Positions 8,589-22,400 of a stretch of DNA of 64,000 nucleotides are shown here, piece after piece (the first letter of the stretch is position 1; every line of letters starts with the position of its first letter). The notes under the pieces were generated by a model, which was given only the letters and a program-made list of their open reading frames with translations, ran no database searches and was not told the DNA's origin. This DNA comes from Leucogyrophana mollusca (taxonomy: Eukaryota > Basidiomycota > Agaricomycetes > Boletales): positions 141,215 to 205,214 of the forward strand of contig MU266347.1 of assembly GCA_021014945.1 (NCBI GenBank), given 5' to 3'. Position numbers and translations under genes: made by a program.

Positions 8589-11500
8589 GTCTACATCCCT
8601 ATCTCGTTTGAAGGGTGCAGTAGAGGCTCGTAACACAACACCACATATGTCTAATCCGGTATCCCGTGCTCCTCATATTTACGCGCTGTCCGAATCATCT
8701 CTGTTGCTATCTTTCTTCTTTGTCTGCAGTTGGTTAGGTTTCGTCGAGTTGGATTGACCTTGTGTCCATTAAGGTTAGATGGACTCTCACACTCCTTTGT
8801 CCCATGTTGTATTTGTGATCCTCGTCTACTTATTCAATGGAGATCCTGTTCTTCGTCACTGTAGGGTGGGCAATACTACTGCTGAGTGACTAGTCGAGTG
8901 AACGTTCGCGAGCATTTTGGAAACATGATGTACTTACTCATCCTTCCACAGTGTTTGACCATGACGGTGTCTTGCTTAGACTTCGTTGCCCAGCCCCTGG
9001 CGGTTTGCGACTGAATTTTGATTACATGGCAGATCGGTGATAGTCGACTGTCGCACCTACTCCTGAAATTATCCGATTTTTGGGCGGTAACCCTTTCCCT
9101 GATGTTGGACTTGCAGAACGCTCATCTCTTCACCCAAACAAAACGATCGATGTATGATCTGTCACGAGCCGCCAGCTGACAACTACTCGCATACGATCCT
9201 TGACTTCGGTGCGGCGATAGCTAGACTTCATTTTATGACCGAGCCGTGCATCCGTGGTGTACCATCAGATCGGATATTTCAAGACAGAATTTGAAGTGAG
9301 TTGGATGGCGGCGGAGACGGGGTGAGACACTCCCAGCATTATCCTTGCCACTGCCCCCACTGCCTGTGCATCCATGTGGTATTTTTCGCCGCAATTACGG
9401 TCCTCGTGTTATCTGATGCTTGCCTCGCAGGCTTAGGGCTGTTTTGCGTGGAACGACTGCTTAGGGCTAGACCCCCTGCCCCTTTCCCATCAGGACCGAG
9501 GGGTTGACCGCTCGTATGCATGCTTCCCGCAGCCTCACACCGGAATGACTGATGGCACGCTGCATTGAAACATGTACTCGATTGGTTCCCTGGCGCAAGC
9601 TTCAAGAAGTACGCAAAAATGACCAAGAGAATCATCACGGAAATGGTGGAACGACCGCGCAACCATGTCAAAAAGCAGCCGGTTGGTGCTCCCAATCAAA
9701 CGTGGGCTCCTTTGAAAGATTGACCGAAGTGCAGGCCGCTAGCATTGCTGCGAAATCACTCACGTCTAGATGCGCACGAGGAGCACGTCGTTATGTGGCC
9801 GGTGGTTTCGATGTACTAGTCCGTAGGTTTGCATCTCACAGAAGCGTTGATCTTTATCTCGTGTACGATGTCACTTGCGGTGTCCAACGCCAGAAAAGTT
9901 GTCGAGGAAAGGTCCTTGTGCATGTTGTATCATTATGACCATTTGCCACGCGTCACAGACAAAAGTCCCCTATCGCTGTGACCCGATAAACAAGGAACCA
10001 AAAATGAGCAGCTGATGGGATCCGTGGTTCGGGCTTCGCCACTCTTCATATATATCTGAATCGTCCGTTACGCCGGATCATTTCCTGAGCCGTGAATTCT
10101 GTTGAGCACTCCTTCACAAGTCAGCTTCGGGTGCATCAAAAGAATAGGCTCGATGGTTGATTCAAGCTCAGAAGGTAGCGGCACATTACATTCAAACTGC
10201 TCTGGGTCATCAAATGTATTGGGATATGGCTCAACAGCATTTTTTCCCTGGGCTTAGTCGCCGTCGCCGGCCTCGTCAACGCATGTGCCTATCCATTTAG
10301 ACAGGTAGCAGGCTGGAGGTATATCAGTGGCCTAGCTGCGACTACAACTCCACGAAGGTCTACAAACCTGAGAATCACTCCGGAAAGCCACCCACTCCGC
10401 GACGAAAATCACCTCGTGGCCGGCGACCAGGAAATTACAGTGAGGTCCCCGTGCCAAAATATTAAAATAAAGGGTAAGATCGAGTCGCTGCTGTTCCCAG
10501 CGAAATGTATTATGACTTACCAGCGCCCATTGGGGGAAATTCCGTCAACATGGGGAGTAAAGATGCCGCACTCTTGCTACGAGGATGTTGATGATGCTCT
10601 CAGAGTCCCATGCCGCTTAATTATGGAGGTAATTTCAGGTTCCCAGCCGATGAAACGGAGCACGAGGGATTGAAGAGGTAGCGGCTTACAGAGTTTTCCG
10701 ATAGCAGAGCTTTCATACCTGGCCAATCGTAGTCGTTTACGTAGGTCAATGGAAAAACGTTCGACCTGTGTACTGCAGCCCCACAAGTTGGAATGACTCT
10801 GATCGTGTCCCTAGACCGAGTGTGTCGTATAGTAATACTCAACTCGTGCGAGTCCGAAACGTACATGGTCGGTCAGGCACCGGGAGACCTCTTTAATAAC
10901 CCGCGACTGTACTTGACTCATGTCGCATGGATAACTTTGGCTAAATTCGAAACGATTGTTAGGGGAACATGAATCGAGGGTGACGAGAGCCAATTGTAGC
11001 AGGGCGAGGGTAGCGAGCACAAGGCTGACGTTGGTCGTGATTGAGAGTCTACTGAGAGTGGGACGGGAGATGGGTAGTCACTCCTGGGCCGACTTCTGGA
11101 TCGACGGCTTGAGCAGCAGCCAGCTTCGACCATAGCGTGTATGAACCCTCGCCGGTCTCCATGCCGGTCACCATGGCCAAAAACCATGCTCAATATTTAA
11201 GGCCCTAACGCACCGTCCAAGGCCGGCCCGTGCGCTAGGTGGTGGTCCAAACGTGATCGCGCGGCGCTTAAATAACAAACAATCTTGCCTAGTCTTGGCA
11301 TTCCAGTCTATCCAGATGATGGCTCCAGCCATGGGAAGCCGGGTAGTGATTTGTGGTCGACGAAGGGGTCGCATCCACGAAGGCTGCCAGCAGAAGAGCT
11401 AAAGAAGAACAGTTGAAACGTTATAAACCGCCTGGGCCCGCGGCGGGTTGACAGGCATAGTTTTGGTAGAGTTGAATGAAACCTCGGAAAGTAACAAGGA

Positions 11501-11684
11501 CAAACAACAGTTCCCGACGTAATACAATCGACTCCGGCACAACAGCCAGTACGTGTAGAAAAACGACATTGTTGAAAGTACCTCGCGATATTCACCGGCA
11601 TCGTAAAGGCTATGTGTGGCCAGTGTCGTTTTCAGCCAATAATTTACTGACTTTCGCAAAATTGTGCGACCAGCGCTCGTTTAC
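8589..11684. other. Long interval without a convincing gene
   Basis: About 3.1 kb. The only segment with coding character is 10,173-10,673 (+): a frame open for about 500 bases that contains a secretion-like core (IFSLGLVAVAGLVNACAYP) but no start codon in that frame before 10,416. In the next frame an ATG at 10,153 opens only 34 codons. It may be a degraded small secreted protein or one with an unseen intron. The remainder shows only short frames. The last part upstream of 11,685 should contain the promoter of the Mio gene. Confidence 0.45.
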
Positions 11685-14600
11685 ATGGTTGCTTCACCAC
11701 AACCCGAGAAACGCCTTCTCTGGCATCCATGTCGGAACAATAAATTCGTTGTCGGTGGAGGTTCGCAGATGTCGCTGTATGAATGGGTTCCAGAACATAC
11801 AGAGATACGACATGTCACGTCGCAGCATGATCTGCAGTTCATGAAGGTGAGCTCTACCATAGAGTGAACATTTAACGAACCTGATACACATCAAGGACTG
11901 TCGTAATTATAACAGTGCTTTGCGTGGTCTCCGGATGCTTCATTTGATGACCTCGTCGCCATCGGACTCGCCAATGGACGTGTGGACCTTATGCGTCTCG
12001 AAGCGACGAAGTCTGCTCGAAATAATGTCCTTTCCAGCGGACCCGTCGTCTCCCTGCCAGTTCGAAACTCAAGGTCTTGTAACGCTCTCGCTTTTTGCAA
12101 TGTCGACCCGAACTATCTTGCGGTTGGCCTCGACAAGGTTCGCGGCGACTCTAGCCTTGTAATCTGGGACATCCACTCCACTACGCCCGTGTTTTCCCCA
12201 AAAAAGACCACTTCTGCAGCCGATGACAGTGTGCTAGCCCGCCCGCAGCCTTCTATCGCACGTGCTGACATCGGCCCGCGTACGGATGGACGGGTGTTGC
12301 AGCAGCACGCTCCCACCGAAGTGGTCTCAGCTCTCGCCTTTCTTCCACAGTCTACTCATTTCCTTCTGGCGGGTATCTCTGCGCGCTGGCTCCGCCTTTT
12401 CGACCTACGCAGCCCTACACCTGCTACAACGAATATCGCCAGCAAAGCTCATGGGATTGCAACTAGTTCGATTGATCCACATCAGTTCGCGTGCTGTGGT
12501 GATGGTATAGTCACGTTATGGGACGCAAGAAAACTCCCACATCCTCTGCTCACATTCACAGAGAAGGACGCTGCTGCGGATGGTGCACGAGCTCGCGCTG
12601 GGTCGGTGGTCAGTCATATCGAGTTTTCGAATACGAGGAGAGGCGTCCTGGCTGTCCTTGACAAGGATTCGAACTATGTGCGCTTTTGGGATCTCCGGCA
12701 AGCGCAATCTGTTGATGGATCGGATGGTGGACGGTCGAACGATTCTCCGCAGTCACGAGCGCCACGCCGATCATGGACGAATTTACCTTGGCCGGCAGCA
12801 GCTTATGGTGCGAGGCAGAGCTCCTCCGAGGCACAAGAGTCCTCTGCGCTAGTTTTGGCTGACACTCGGAAAAGTGAGCTCCCGTTTACTAACACGGACG
12901 GACAAAAGCTGAAACTGAGTGACATTAAGCCAAGAATTTCAGCCGGCCACTTGCGTCTTTTGCGTTGGTACCAAGTGCCCACCCGTTTCCTCTCACCTCT
13001 CAGGTTATGGTCGTCAACAGAGAGGGCGATTTGGAGCTATATGCTGTCCACGATACTCCAAAACATGCATCCTGGAGCACACGAGGAGAACTGGCTATTA
13101 GCGCTGGCCTCTCGTATAATGTCATTCGAGGCTTTCATGATGCAACGCCTCCCCCACAGCCCTGGGACATTTCAATTGCTCGAGGGGGAGAAGACTCAAA
13201 CACTCGAGAGCGCGGGAAGACTAGTACTCTAGCCCCCACGTTTGGCAGAGGCGATGAAGATGGATTTCCGGCTTTGGGCGGCGACACGGCGGATTCTGTC
13301 GGCACGAAGCCATCAAAACCCCGCACTTACAGTCCTGCGACACTCAGACATTACAACTTCGAGCATTCGGCAGTGAGGGTCGATCCTGCCTCGCAAATGA
13401 GCGGAATCGTTGACCAACCAAGTGGGAAGAAAATCAACGGAGAGGAGACGAAGGCAAGAATCGTCCGTGGCAACCTCGATAAAAGCCCGTCGAAGGGCAG
13501 GAAGCAACCTTCACGAGCTTTCCATGATGTTGTTCAGGGAGATATCTCCATGCGAATGCGACATCGAGCAATTCGTGGATACGGTTTGACCAGTGTAAGT
13601 GAGGATACTTTTTTTGTTGTTGGTCAGCTCATAAGGTAGGTTTGGCGGAATACCTAGGCCAGACACAATACGCAAGTCATTCAAGATGAAACACCAGTGG
13701 ACCTGACATTATCAGACCTCTGGGCGTGGATACACCGTAATTGCTAGCGCCCTTTGCCTGAGAGGTGCTTTCGTTGAACTTTTGTCAGATTCTCGAGAAC
13801 TCTGTGCTCCCACCCCCCGGCTGCACGGGTATGACTTTTCAAACCAGGGCCTTATTGGCATTTGGGAGAGCTTTCCACCGATATCTCAGTTGCCTGAGAC
13901 GGGCTCACACACCCTCTCGGGAGCAGTGTCGCCCTCATCACAAGCCTTGTCATTCGATTCCTCCCAATCGATTTCGTCGTTGTCAATGCTGAATAATTCC
14001 ATCCCGAACCGTTCTGTCGAGGATCCATCGCATGGAGACTTTCGCGCTGCCGTCTTAGCTATAAATTCTCGTCATGAGACAGAGCGTTCACCCTGGAAAC
14101 CCTCCATATATACCAACAGGCTTGAGCAGCGACAGCTTGCATTACAGCTTTGCGGGTGGAGTTTGAAAGAGGACGATTTGGGCATCGCGATCAGAAGGTA
14201 AGTTGACGTGCCCATAACCTTCATGTCTAACAGTCAACCTGCAGATGGGAGAAAGACGGCAAGTACTCTAGAGCCGCATGCTGGCTTGTTTTTACGCAGC
14301 AATACAACAAGGCCCTTGAGTTACTCATGCGAAGCAAAGGTCAGTTGCTCCACAATTTTGACGATCAACGGTTGAACATTGGCACGACTATCAGACGAAC
14401 TCCACCACATGATGTCCGGAACACTCGCAGCACTGATTCCAGGAAATACAACGAAGAGCAAAGAGTTAACAGAATATTCTGAGCGATTGATGGTTCGGCT
14501 TCAAGACCCATACTTCAGGGCCATGCTCGCTCAACTCACGTCGAAAGATTGGTCGGAGGTACTCGAGGAAGAAGCATTGCCGCTACGCGAACGTCTCGCC

Positions 14601-15438
14601 ATCGCCCTCCAGTTCCTCGGAGACACAGCTCTTACCTCTTATCTACGCCGTATCTCGGATCGTTGCTCCACGCGAGGAGACATTGAAGGAATAGTCGTCA
14701 CAGGCTTGACACCCCCTGGCATAGACATCATCCAGAATTACGTTGACCGCACTGGCGACGTGCAAACGGCGGCTATACTGTCTTCGATTGTCTGTCCTTC
14801 CAAGTTTGAGGATTGTCGGGCTGAACGCTGGCTTGAGGCGTATCGAGACCTCTTGGATGGGTTTAGGCTCTTCCATCACCGTGTGAGTTTCGACATCGAT
14901 CGCGGGCAGATCCTTCAGGAAGCCGTGCAGAGTGGGGACCTTGCCCCATTCGAGTGGGCCCCACGACAAATTCTCATCCGCTGCAACTATTGCAGTAAGC
15001 CGATGAACCCAATGCCCTCAGGAACGGCCCAGAAAGGCAGAGTGAGTTCTACGCCGTTTTGTTCGACTGATTGTTTAAATGATCATGTAATGTTTCTGTC
15101 CAGTCTACCGCCTGTCCAAATTGTAGTAGGGCGCTACCGCGATGCTCCGTCTGCCTGATGACTCTTAGTATCATTCCTGACACCACCCGCGATTCTGAGC
15201 TCTCCCACTCGCAATCTGACTCTAAAGGTGCGTTCCCATCACTCTCCATGTTGCTCGCAATTGACACTTCAGCTTGTGATCAGACACCATTGACAGTGCC
15301 ATCGTAATCTGTCAAACATGTCGCCACGGTGGGCATGCTGCACACATTCTTGACTGGTTCTTCGGCGAAGAGGGCATGCGTTCACAGGGCGTATGCCCCG
15401 TAGCAGATTGCGACTGTCATTGTGGAGAGGAGTTCTAA
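11685..15438 (+). CDS. SEA4: Mio/Sea4, GATOR2 (SEACAT) complex WD40-RING subunit
   Basis: Nine exons: 11685-11846, 11916-12873, 12930-13594, 13658-13736, 13789-14197, 14245-14339, 14395-15041, 15104-15227 and 15284-15438; about 1,097 residues. The N terminus RLLWHPCRNNKFVVGGG begins a WD40 propeller (residues ~1-400; CFAWSPDASFDDLVAIGLAN, NLVRFWDLRQ-like blades). A disordered linker, an alpha-solenoid (WEKDGKYSRAACWLVF, LRERLAIALQFLGD) and a C-terminal zinc-binding RING/ribbon follow, with CNYC, CPNC, CSVC, CQTCRHGGHAGH and CDCHC cysteines. That order is the signature of MIOS/Sea4. In yeast and animals the protein is part of the vacuolar/lysosomal complex that antagonises GATOR1 and promotes TORC1 signalling in response to amino acids. 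The start is the ATG that gives the conserved N terminus. The gene ends 130 bases from the convergent SQS1-like gene. Confidence 0.9.
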
Positions 15439-15568
15439 GCTCGACATATGGTGATCTCTGCTTGTTGTACTGTAGCTTGCCATTGTCTGAGTACGATCCG
15501 AGGTGATCAATTATCTGTGCCGCGGTAACCCAATAGACCGCCATTGTATTTTAGATACACTGGTACGA

Positions 15569-18500
15569 TCAACGAGCTGCACCCAAACCAAGTTTAGTGT
15601 TCTTGATGATTGCAGTCAAAGGTGCTGCAAGTCCAGCGGACGATACCCCTATAGTATCGCCCTCTGTCCAACCCATCGAAGCCAGCATTTTGAACCCAAT
15701 ATTGGTTTCGCCAATTTTTGGGGCGGCCTGTTCGGAAACGTTAGAAAGATCCCGGACGCTAATCCGTGCGTTCCCTCACCTTGCCAACTTCGTCTCCATC
15801 CTTATGCCTGGGCATCCGCGCAGGGCCATTGTCCTTTCCACGAGCATATGGTCGATCAAATGCGTCGCCACCGCCCCTTCTGTGGATGATACTTCTCACC
15901 TTCCCTTCATTGACCATTCCCGTTCTCGTTGTCTTGGTCAACGTAGTATAGCGGCCGTCACCTTTCCCTTTGCTCACACTCTTCAAATTGAAGGCGCTGG
16001 CAAGTTCATGCACCTTCTTCCTCGAAAATTTATCCATCGGTGGGAGAACCATATTGTTCTTCCCACCCAAGTTGGCTATGAAGTCCCTGATCTGATCTTC
16101 CAGCGACGCCAGATCCACAATGCCATGGGGTAGAGAGCTTCGGATACTGGGATCGAGCCTCGCGGCAGCGAGCATTGCTTTTCGGCCCTTCTTGCCGCCT
16201 TTCTTCGGTGTAAAAGGATCAAGAGACGCTAGGAGGCGAGCCTCCGCGCGGTCTCTTTTATATTGGGCCTTCTTTGCGCGATCCTTCTCCCACTGAGCTA
16301 CTAACTCGTCAGGGAGATCCTTGTTCTTATTCTTCTTGCGCTCTGTGCAGTACATCAATACATTGATCAGGGTGAAGAAGAGGTCAAACTTACTGGCCGG
16401 AACCATACTCGAGAAGTCAATGGAGTGGTCGAGCATGCCAAAATCATCCAAGTTATCAAACTGGCCATTCCGCACGGCTCGGAAGAGGCGATTTCGCTTC
16501 TTGCGATCGCGACTGTTCAATATCTCACTGTTCTCTTCGAGGATCGTCTACCAAGGACATCAAATTCAAGAGCACAGCAGAGGTATGGCGAAACCCACCT
16601 CGATTTGAGCAATCAAATCGTCGTCGTCATCCCCTCCAGTCCAAGAAGGGAAATCCTCGTCATCTGATTCGTCTTCTGATGTATCTACTACAGCAACCTT
16701 TTTCCCCTTTGCTTTTTCGCGGACTTTGCGAAGCCTTGCTTGAAACCCTGTTTTTGGACTTTGATCATCGTCAAGGGACGAGTCCTCCTCCTCGTCCGAA
16801 TCGTCCGGATTGGGAGGTGGCCCTTCGTTTTCGGACTCGGCGATCAGCATCTGCTCTTCCACCTCAAAAACAGCGAGTTCTTCCTCGTCCTCTTCGCTTC
16901 CACTGTCTTCAGTACGGCTGTCATCGGTTGAACTATCCTGCTCCTCGTCCTCCTGCATCATGCGTTCCCCGTCCGCGATGTCATCCATGGTGACGTGCCT
17001 CGACCCCCCTGCGCCCATGCCCTTGACGAACCCTCTCATGGCATTCGGATCCAGGCTCAGATCTGGATCGAGTTCCATTCCTCCAAGCCCATTCGATACT
17101 TCATCAATCTCATCATTCACTTTCATTTGATCGCCCTCGCTTTCATCCTCGTCGCCCCAGTCGATATCGGAGTCATCCTTTCTCCTGTTCTCCCACTGTG
17201 GATCTTTCTTGTTCCAATCGTCGTCCCTTAGCCTTGCTTCTGAGAGCATCGCGCCAAATGAGCCAAACATCGCCCGGCGCTCCTTTCGCCTTCGTGCAGC
17301 ACGAGCCTCCTTCCTCGTCGCCTTCAGTCTGGACTTCATTCGGTCACCCGAGGTAAATACCGGGCGGTGCCGGGGCTGCTTCCTCGGGGAGGGTGTCGCA
17401 AAGTTGAACGAAATAGAAGACAATGGCCGTACTTCCGGCATCGCCGGTTGTTCTTGAGCCTCGGGAGCAAGGGCGAGTGGTGGCGCAGCCACTGAACTTG
17501 CGATCCCAGTGAGTATAGAGCTTGAAGGCAAGCGAACTCTAGGCATAGCAGGAATGGGAGAAGCTCTTCCTGAGCGCGGGTGAGGGGCCACATAAACGAT
17601 CAATTCGTCTTCTTCTCCGAGAGTTGCGCTGCGTCCAATACGATCCACCAGGATCACATCGCTAGCGGAGCGCTTTGGTGACGGTCTGCTAGGCTTTGTG
17701 TCAATGAAGAACCCAAGCGGTTCATCGACCTCTGAAGCGTGATGGGAAGCGTGTGTGTTCCCTTTATCTGGAGCAATAAAACTGGGTGATGTAGCTTGTA
17801 CCAAAGTCGACATTGGCTCCCTGTCCTCTCTCGATAGCGTGTCATCGAAGGTATTATCCGCCGCAACCAGTACATCATCCGAACAATCGTCTGAGGCCCC
17901 CGCAGCGGTGGTGGTGTCCTGCTCGACCGTAGTCGATGCGCATTCGTCTGTCTCAATGACGGATGCCACATCCATGTCAAACGGAGCCTGAACGGGTGTC
18001 ACCAGATTTGCCCCCGGGATGGTTGGCGGTGACTCGGAAGTCGTCGCGGCTGTGGTAATTTGCGTAACATCTCGACGGGTGGCGATCTCTACCTCCATAG
18101 AACTTAGTTCTTCAGTTCCCTGGGGTAACAGAGAATCTGGAGCCCGCGACTTGTATATTCCTGTAAATGTTTCTTCGACGATAGTCTCATGCGATGCTAA
18201 ACCCTCCCGGGCAGCGATGTGAGAAGCAGCAGCGTCAACTTCAGCGCGGAGCTTCGCCATGTCCACGAAATCTATCTCTTCCAGCGCTTCTTCGTCTGAT
18301 GAGTCGTCCGACGATTCTTCTTGCTGGGGAAAGTTCCCCGCACTGAAAACCCGAGCAACACGCTCCGCAGTGGGGACGTGACTCTGCTCAGTTGCATCTG
18401 CGTAACAGTAAGGTTAGCGTCAGCAAGGAATTCGAAAATGGCACAATAGCAGTCGAACAGACCAGTGCTCTCGGAAACCGGTTGCAGTATGTCTTCGACC

Positions 18501-19050
18501 TCCTGGAATAAAGTCTTCGTGTACACAGAGGGCACGAATATGACAGGCTTCAAGAAAGGCCTTTCTGAATAGAGTAGCTTTGAAAGTGATGCATCAGAAC
18601 GAAGAGGTGCTGGCGCTCCCCCACGGCGATTGGCGCCAAAACCAGCGCGCGGCGATGTCGTCTGGCCTCGTCCTCGTCCTCGCCCTCTCCCACGGGGGGT
18701 ATCAGATCCCCGGTTGGGCGTCGAAGGACCCAAGTTGTTTCTGGATTGCCCTCCCCGCCACGGACCACCCCTTCGCGGAGAGTCTGCATAGGTATGAAAG
18801 GCGACGCAACAGACATATCATATCTCGGGTACGCACCTTGGGGTTCGTCGTTCCAGACTTGGATCACAAAGTCCATTTCGCTGTGAGGGTAGTTATTTCG
18901 GCCCCCAAGCATCTGGCCCCCTCCTCGTGTAATATTGTCGTCGAATCCGCGACCTCGACCTCGCCCGCGACCGCGGCCACCCCGGCCCCCTCGTGGAGTT
19001 CCTCGAGAGCCTCTACCACGATTGTGATTGTGATTGTTTCCTCTAGGCAT
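15569..19050 (-). CDS. SQS1: SQS1-like protein with R3H and G-patch domains (splicing helicase cofactor)
   Basis: Five minus-strand exons: 19050-18837, 18783-18463, 18397-16599, 16547-15780 and 15727-15569; about 1,086 residues. It opens with an RGG-rich segment (HNHNRGRGSRGTPRGGRGG). A long acidic disordered middle follows (Asp/Glu/Ser runs near residues 480-580), then an R3H domain (PPMDKFSRKKVHELASAFNL ... GRYTTLTKTTRTGM) and, in the last exon, a G-patch (IGFKMLASMGWTEGDTIG ... PLTAIIKNTKLGLG). This order matches yeast Sqs1/Pfa1, which stimulates the DEAH helicase Prp43 in spliceosome disassembly and ribosome biogenesis. The G-patch is found only after removing the 52-base last intron, which supports the model. 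It is nuclear by inference. Confidence 0.88.
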
Positions 19051-19472
19051 GGTGCTACAAGGTTATAGAGAATGATCGTAAGGATACAGTGCTGGAGATG
19101 AGATAGATTAGATGTCTAAGTATGTGGGCGTAGATGTGAAGACCAGTCACTTATGTCCCTCCGAATCACGCTCGGCCGGTTCCGTGACCTGTACTTAGAC
19201 AGTCGACGTCCTATTTTCGCAGAGATATGCAAGACAAAAAAAAATCTAAATACCAAGAGATACGAATAGTCGTATGCACGTATATACGGTACTTCGCTGA
19301 AGATCTTGTAGTATCAGGAAGATATGTAGTAAAAGTTCGACCGTATTCATGAAACAAGAAACATCCTTTTAGATGCACTATCACACGTGGTCCACATATC
19401 ACTATTTCGGCCAAGCATGAGTGACGAAGAACGGGTCGCAGCCAATCTTGCGAAGAGAAAAGAAACTCACCA
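19051..19472. other. Intergenic between two minus-strand genes
   Basis: Promoter side of the SQS1-like gene (start at 19050) and 3' region of the disordered-protein gene (stop at 19473-19475). AT-rich near 19,215-19,330. No gene or RNA seen. Confidence 0.5.
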
Positions 19473-22400
19473 TTAGCCAGACCGGGGTGGTGGTGGAGGC
19501 ATGTACCGCCTGTCATCTCTGGGATCACTGGGTCTGGTGTATGTGTTCCTTCCATATGGTGGAGGCCCCAGCCGGGAGGGCGGTGGCGACCTCGGTCTTG
19601 CGTCCCTGTCATACGACGACGCATATGGTGGCAAATCAGATACTCTGTCTCTCGGAGCAGCATAGTCCCTGTCAAGCGGCGGGCCTCCAGCAACGGAACC
19701 TCCACTGAAAGGCGGTGGCGGGCCGCCCCGAGAATCATAGAACGTGCTACTACCCCCACTGCTTGGCGGAGGTGTTGCGATAGAACGAGCCGGATATTCA
19801 CCGGTGATCGATCCTCTACGAGGGGGAGAGTAGTACCCGCTGGGGTACGGCGCGTCTTCTCGCGCCCTCTTTAGTGGTGGCCGGAGATCGTCCATGGAAT
19901 TTCCCCCGCCTCTCCTGAGAGGACTCGGACTCCGCCCTCTCACGCGGGAAAACGTGGAAGGGGAGCCTTCGAGAGCTGATGGGTAACGAGAACGGTCAAG
20001 GTCTCGAGGAGGATAAGCGCGATCGTCGTTGCCTGGTGGATAAGAATCATTCAAGCGCGAGCTAAGTGGACGCGCACCGCCGTCGATAGACCGCACCGGG
20101 GACCCTGGATAGGCCGGCCTACGCTCGCCACGATCATCCCATCCGTTACCTCTGACTGGTGGTGGTGCGTCACGATCAAAACGGTCCCTATCAGCGGCAG
20201 GGTTTCTATCCCAAGAGCGCCAAGCCGGAGGGCGGAATTTGTCTTCATCTGCTGCACTGTTCCAATCTCGTCGTCTATCAAACTGCCAGTCACGCGGCTC
20301 GCCTCCGCCAAAACGTCTATCAGTCTCGGCTTCATATGGAGGATCGCGAGGAGGCGAGCGTGGTGGGAAGTAGCCTCTGCCCCGCGTATCTGTTGCGGGC
20401 GGCGGCGACAAGCGCCGATAAGGCGGAGGACCACGGCTGTCGACAAACCGAGGCGGGGCAGTGACATCCATAGCATCAGTACGTCTGTCATCGCCAAAGC
20501 TTCTATCAACGTCGGCGCGATAAGGTCTCACGTCTGGTCTTTCACGCGAGACATCACGGCTGGCGCGATAGTCACGCACATCGGTGCGGTCTGCAGGTGA
20601 GTCTTTTGAAACGCGAAGATCATCACGGACTACAGAAGCTGAACGCGGGGGAGGCGCATAGCCACCAGCACGAGCAAGTGGAGCGCGGTCTTGGGGAGGA
20701 GTCACTGGACGTGCAAACCGATCATTCACAGGTGGACGACCACGGTCGTCTGGGGGAGCCGCACGATCATTCTGGGCCCCGCGCGATGGTTCAGGGGGTC
20801 CTGCGCGAGCTGGGCGGTCGTCCGAAGGCGGAGGCCGATCATTAGATGAAGCAACGGGTGCATGCGAGAGACGTTCCTCCAGGCTGGGCTGCCGATCGGC
20901 ACGACTGACTACCCTAGCAACGGGAGGCTGACTGAGGCGGTCTTGGAGAGAAGGAGGCTGAGTGATCCTCTCTTCAAGAGGGATCGGGGCCCGAACGGAA
21001 CGTTCGTCGGCCGGGATTGCCGGACGAGGGCCTCGCTCGTCGGTTGTGGGCGCAATGGGGCGAGCACTAGGTCGCTCGTCGGCTCCAGGGCGGCTCCCGG
21101 CTCCAGATTCGTTGACAGAAGGCGGTGGCCGTGTGAGACGGTCTTCAGTACTTGGGCTTGTCATATCGCTAACCGGTAGCGGCGGCCTCGTGGAACGATC
21201 ATCAATAGGAGGACGGACTGCGCGATCGCGATCGTCAGATGGCGGTGCACGAGGGGTACGATCATCAAGAGGTGGTGGGCGTCGGTCATCCAGGGGCGGC
21301 GGGCGTGTATCAAGTGCCCCAGAGCGGGCAGCCGAAGCAAGAGGTGGACGTCTGTCCACATCCATATCATCCCTCGACCGAGCATCGTATCGGCGGGGAG
21401 GCATATCTGAGGCATACTGCGGTTCGTAGTGCCGCAGCTCTGGCGGAGGTCGTGGAGCATGACTTCTGCCGTAGGAACGGAACTCTCCTGGGCGTCTGTC
21501 ACGATCTCTTTCGCGCTCACGCTCCCATTCTCTATCTCTTTGTTCGCGTTCCTTTTCTCTATCTCTTTCCCTGTCCCTATCGAAGAACCGCTGCTCTCGA
21601 GGGGGAAGGCGGGTGTCACTACCGTTGGGTCTGCTATCGACGCTGGGATTGCGGCGAGCGGGAGGGGGTCCATTGCGATCTGCGTCGAATCGACCTCGTC
21701 GATCGTCCAGAGCATCTCGGTGAGACCATGAAGAATCCCGAGGCAATCGGTTGTCATCTTTTCCGTCGTAAGTAGACTTGACGGGCGAAGTGTCGACAGA
21801 TCGACCATTGAATTCTCCTGTGCTGTCGCCAGCGGATCGTTGTTGATCACCCTTTGGGTTGTCACGAGTGTCAATTCCAGGGCCTCTGGCGCCGTCGGCA
21901 TTTCTCACAGGAGGCTTCACATCGTTCTCCACGACTTTCACGTCGGCAGTACTGCGAGAATCGTCACCTTGTTTGGCTGGAGACTCAAGCTTGCCAAACC
22001 GATTGCCCGAGGCTTGAGAAACCGACCCTTCAGTGTTCTGAAAAAACGTAGTGAAAAGATTAGCTGCAATACTCGAAACATCATGACCTGATTATGCACA
22101 TTATTTGTAACTTTGGGAGGGCCGAGATTTCTGCCAGAATCACTAGGAAGGGAAGACTTCGTAGTTGCGTCACCTGAGGTAAAACCGTCGAAGCTAGCCT
22201 GGTTGCCAGAGTTCTGGTATTCCGATGGAATTTGCTCGGGATGAGGTGGTACTGGAGACTGCCCAGGTAAAGGACCGAGATACAGAGAAGCTAGGGCAGC
22301 TGGCTGCGGAACCGCCCGGTAGAACTCGTGCTGACCTTCCTTGATGAGGGTCTTGAGCTTTTCGAGCACCTCAAGGTCATTTTTTCCGGGAGGGAGTATT

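Noticed and set aside
19473..21941. Several long plus-strand frames across the disordered-protein gene
   Set aside because: They are mirror frames created by the biased codon composition of the minus-strand Arg/Asp/Pro repeats.
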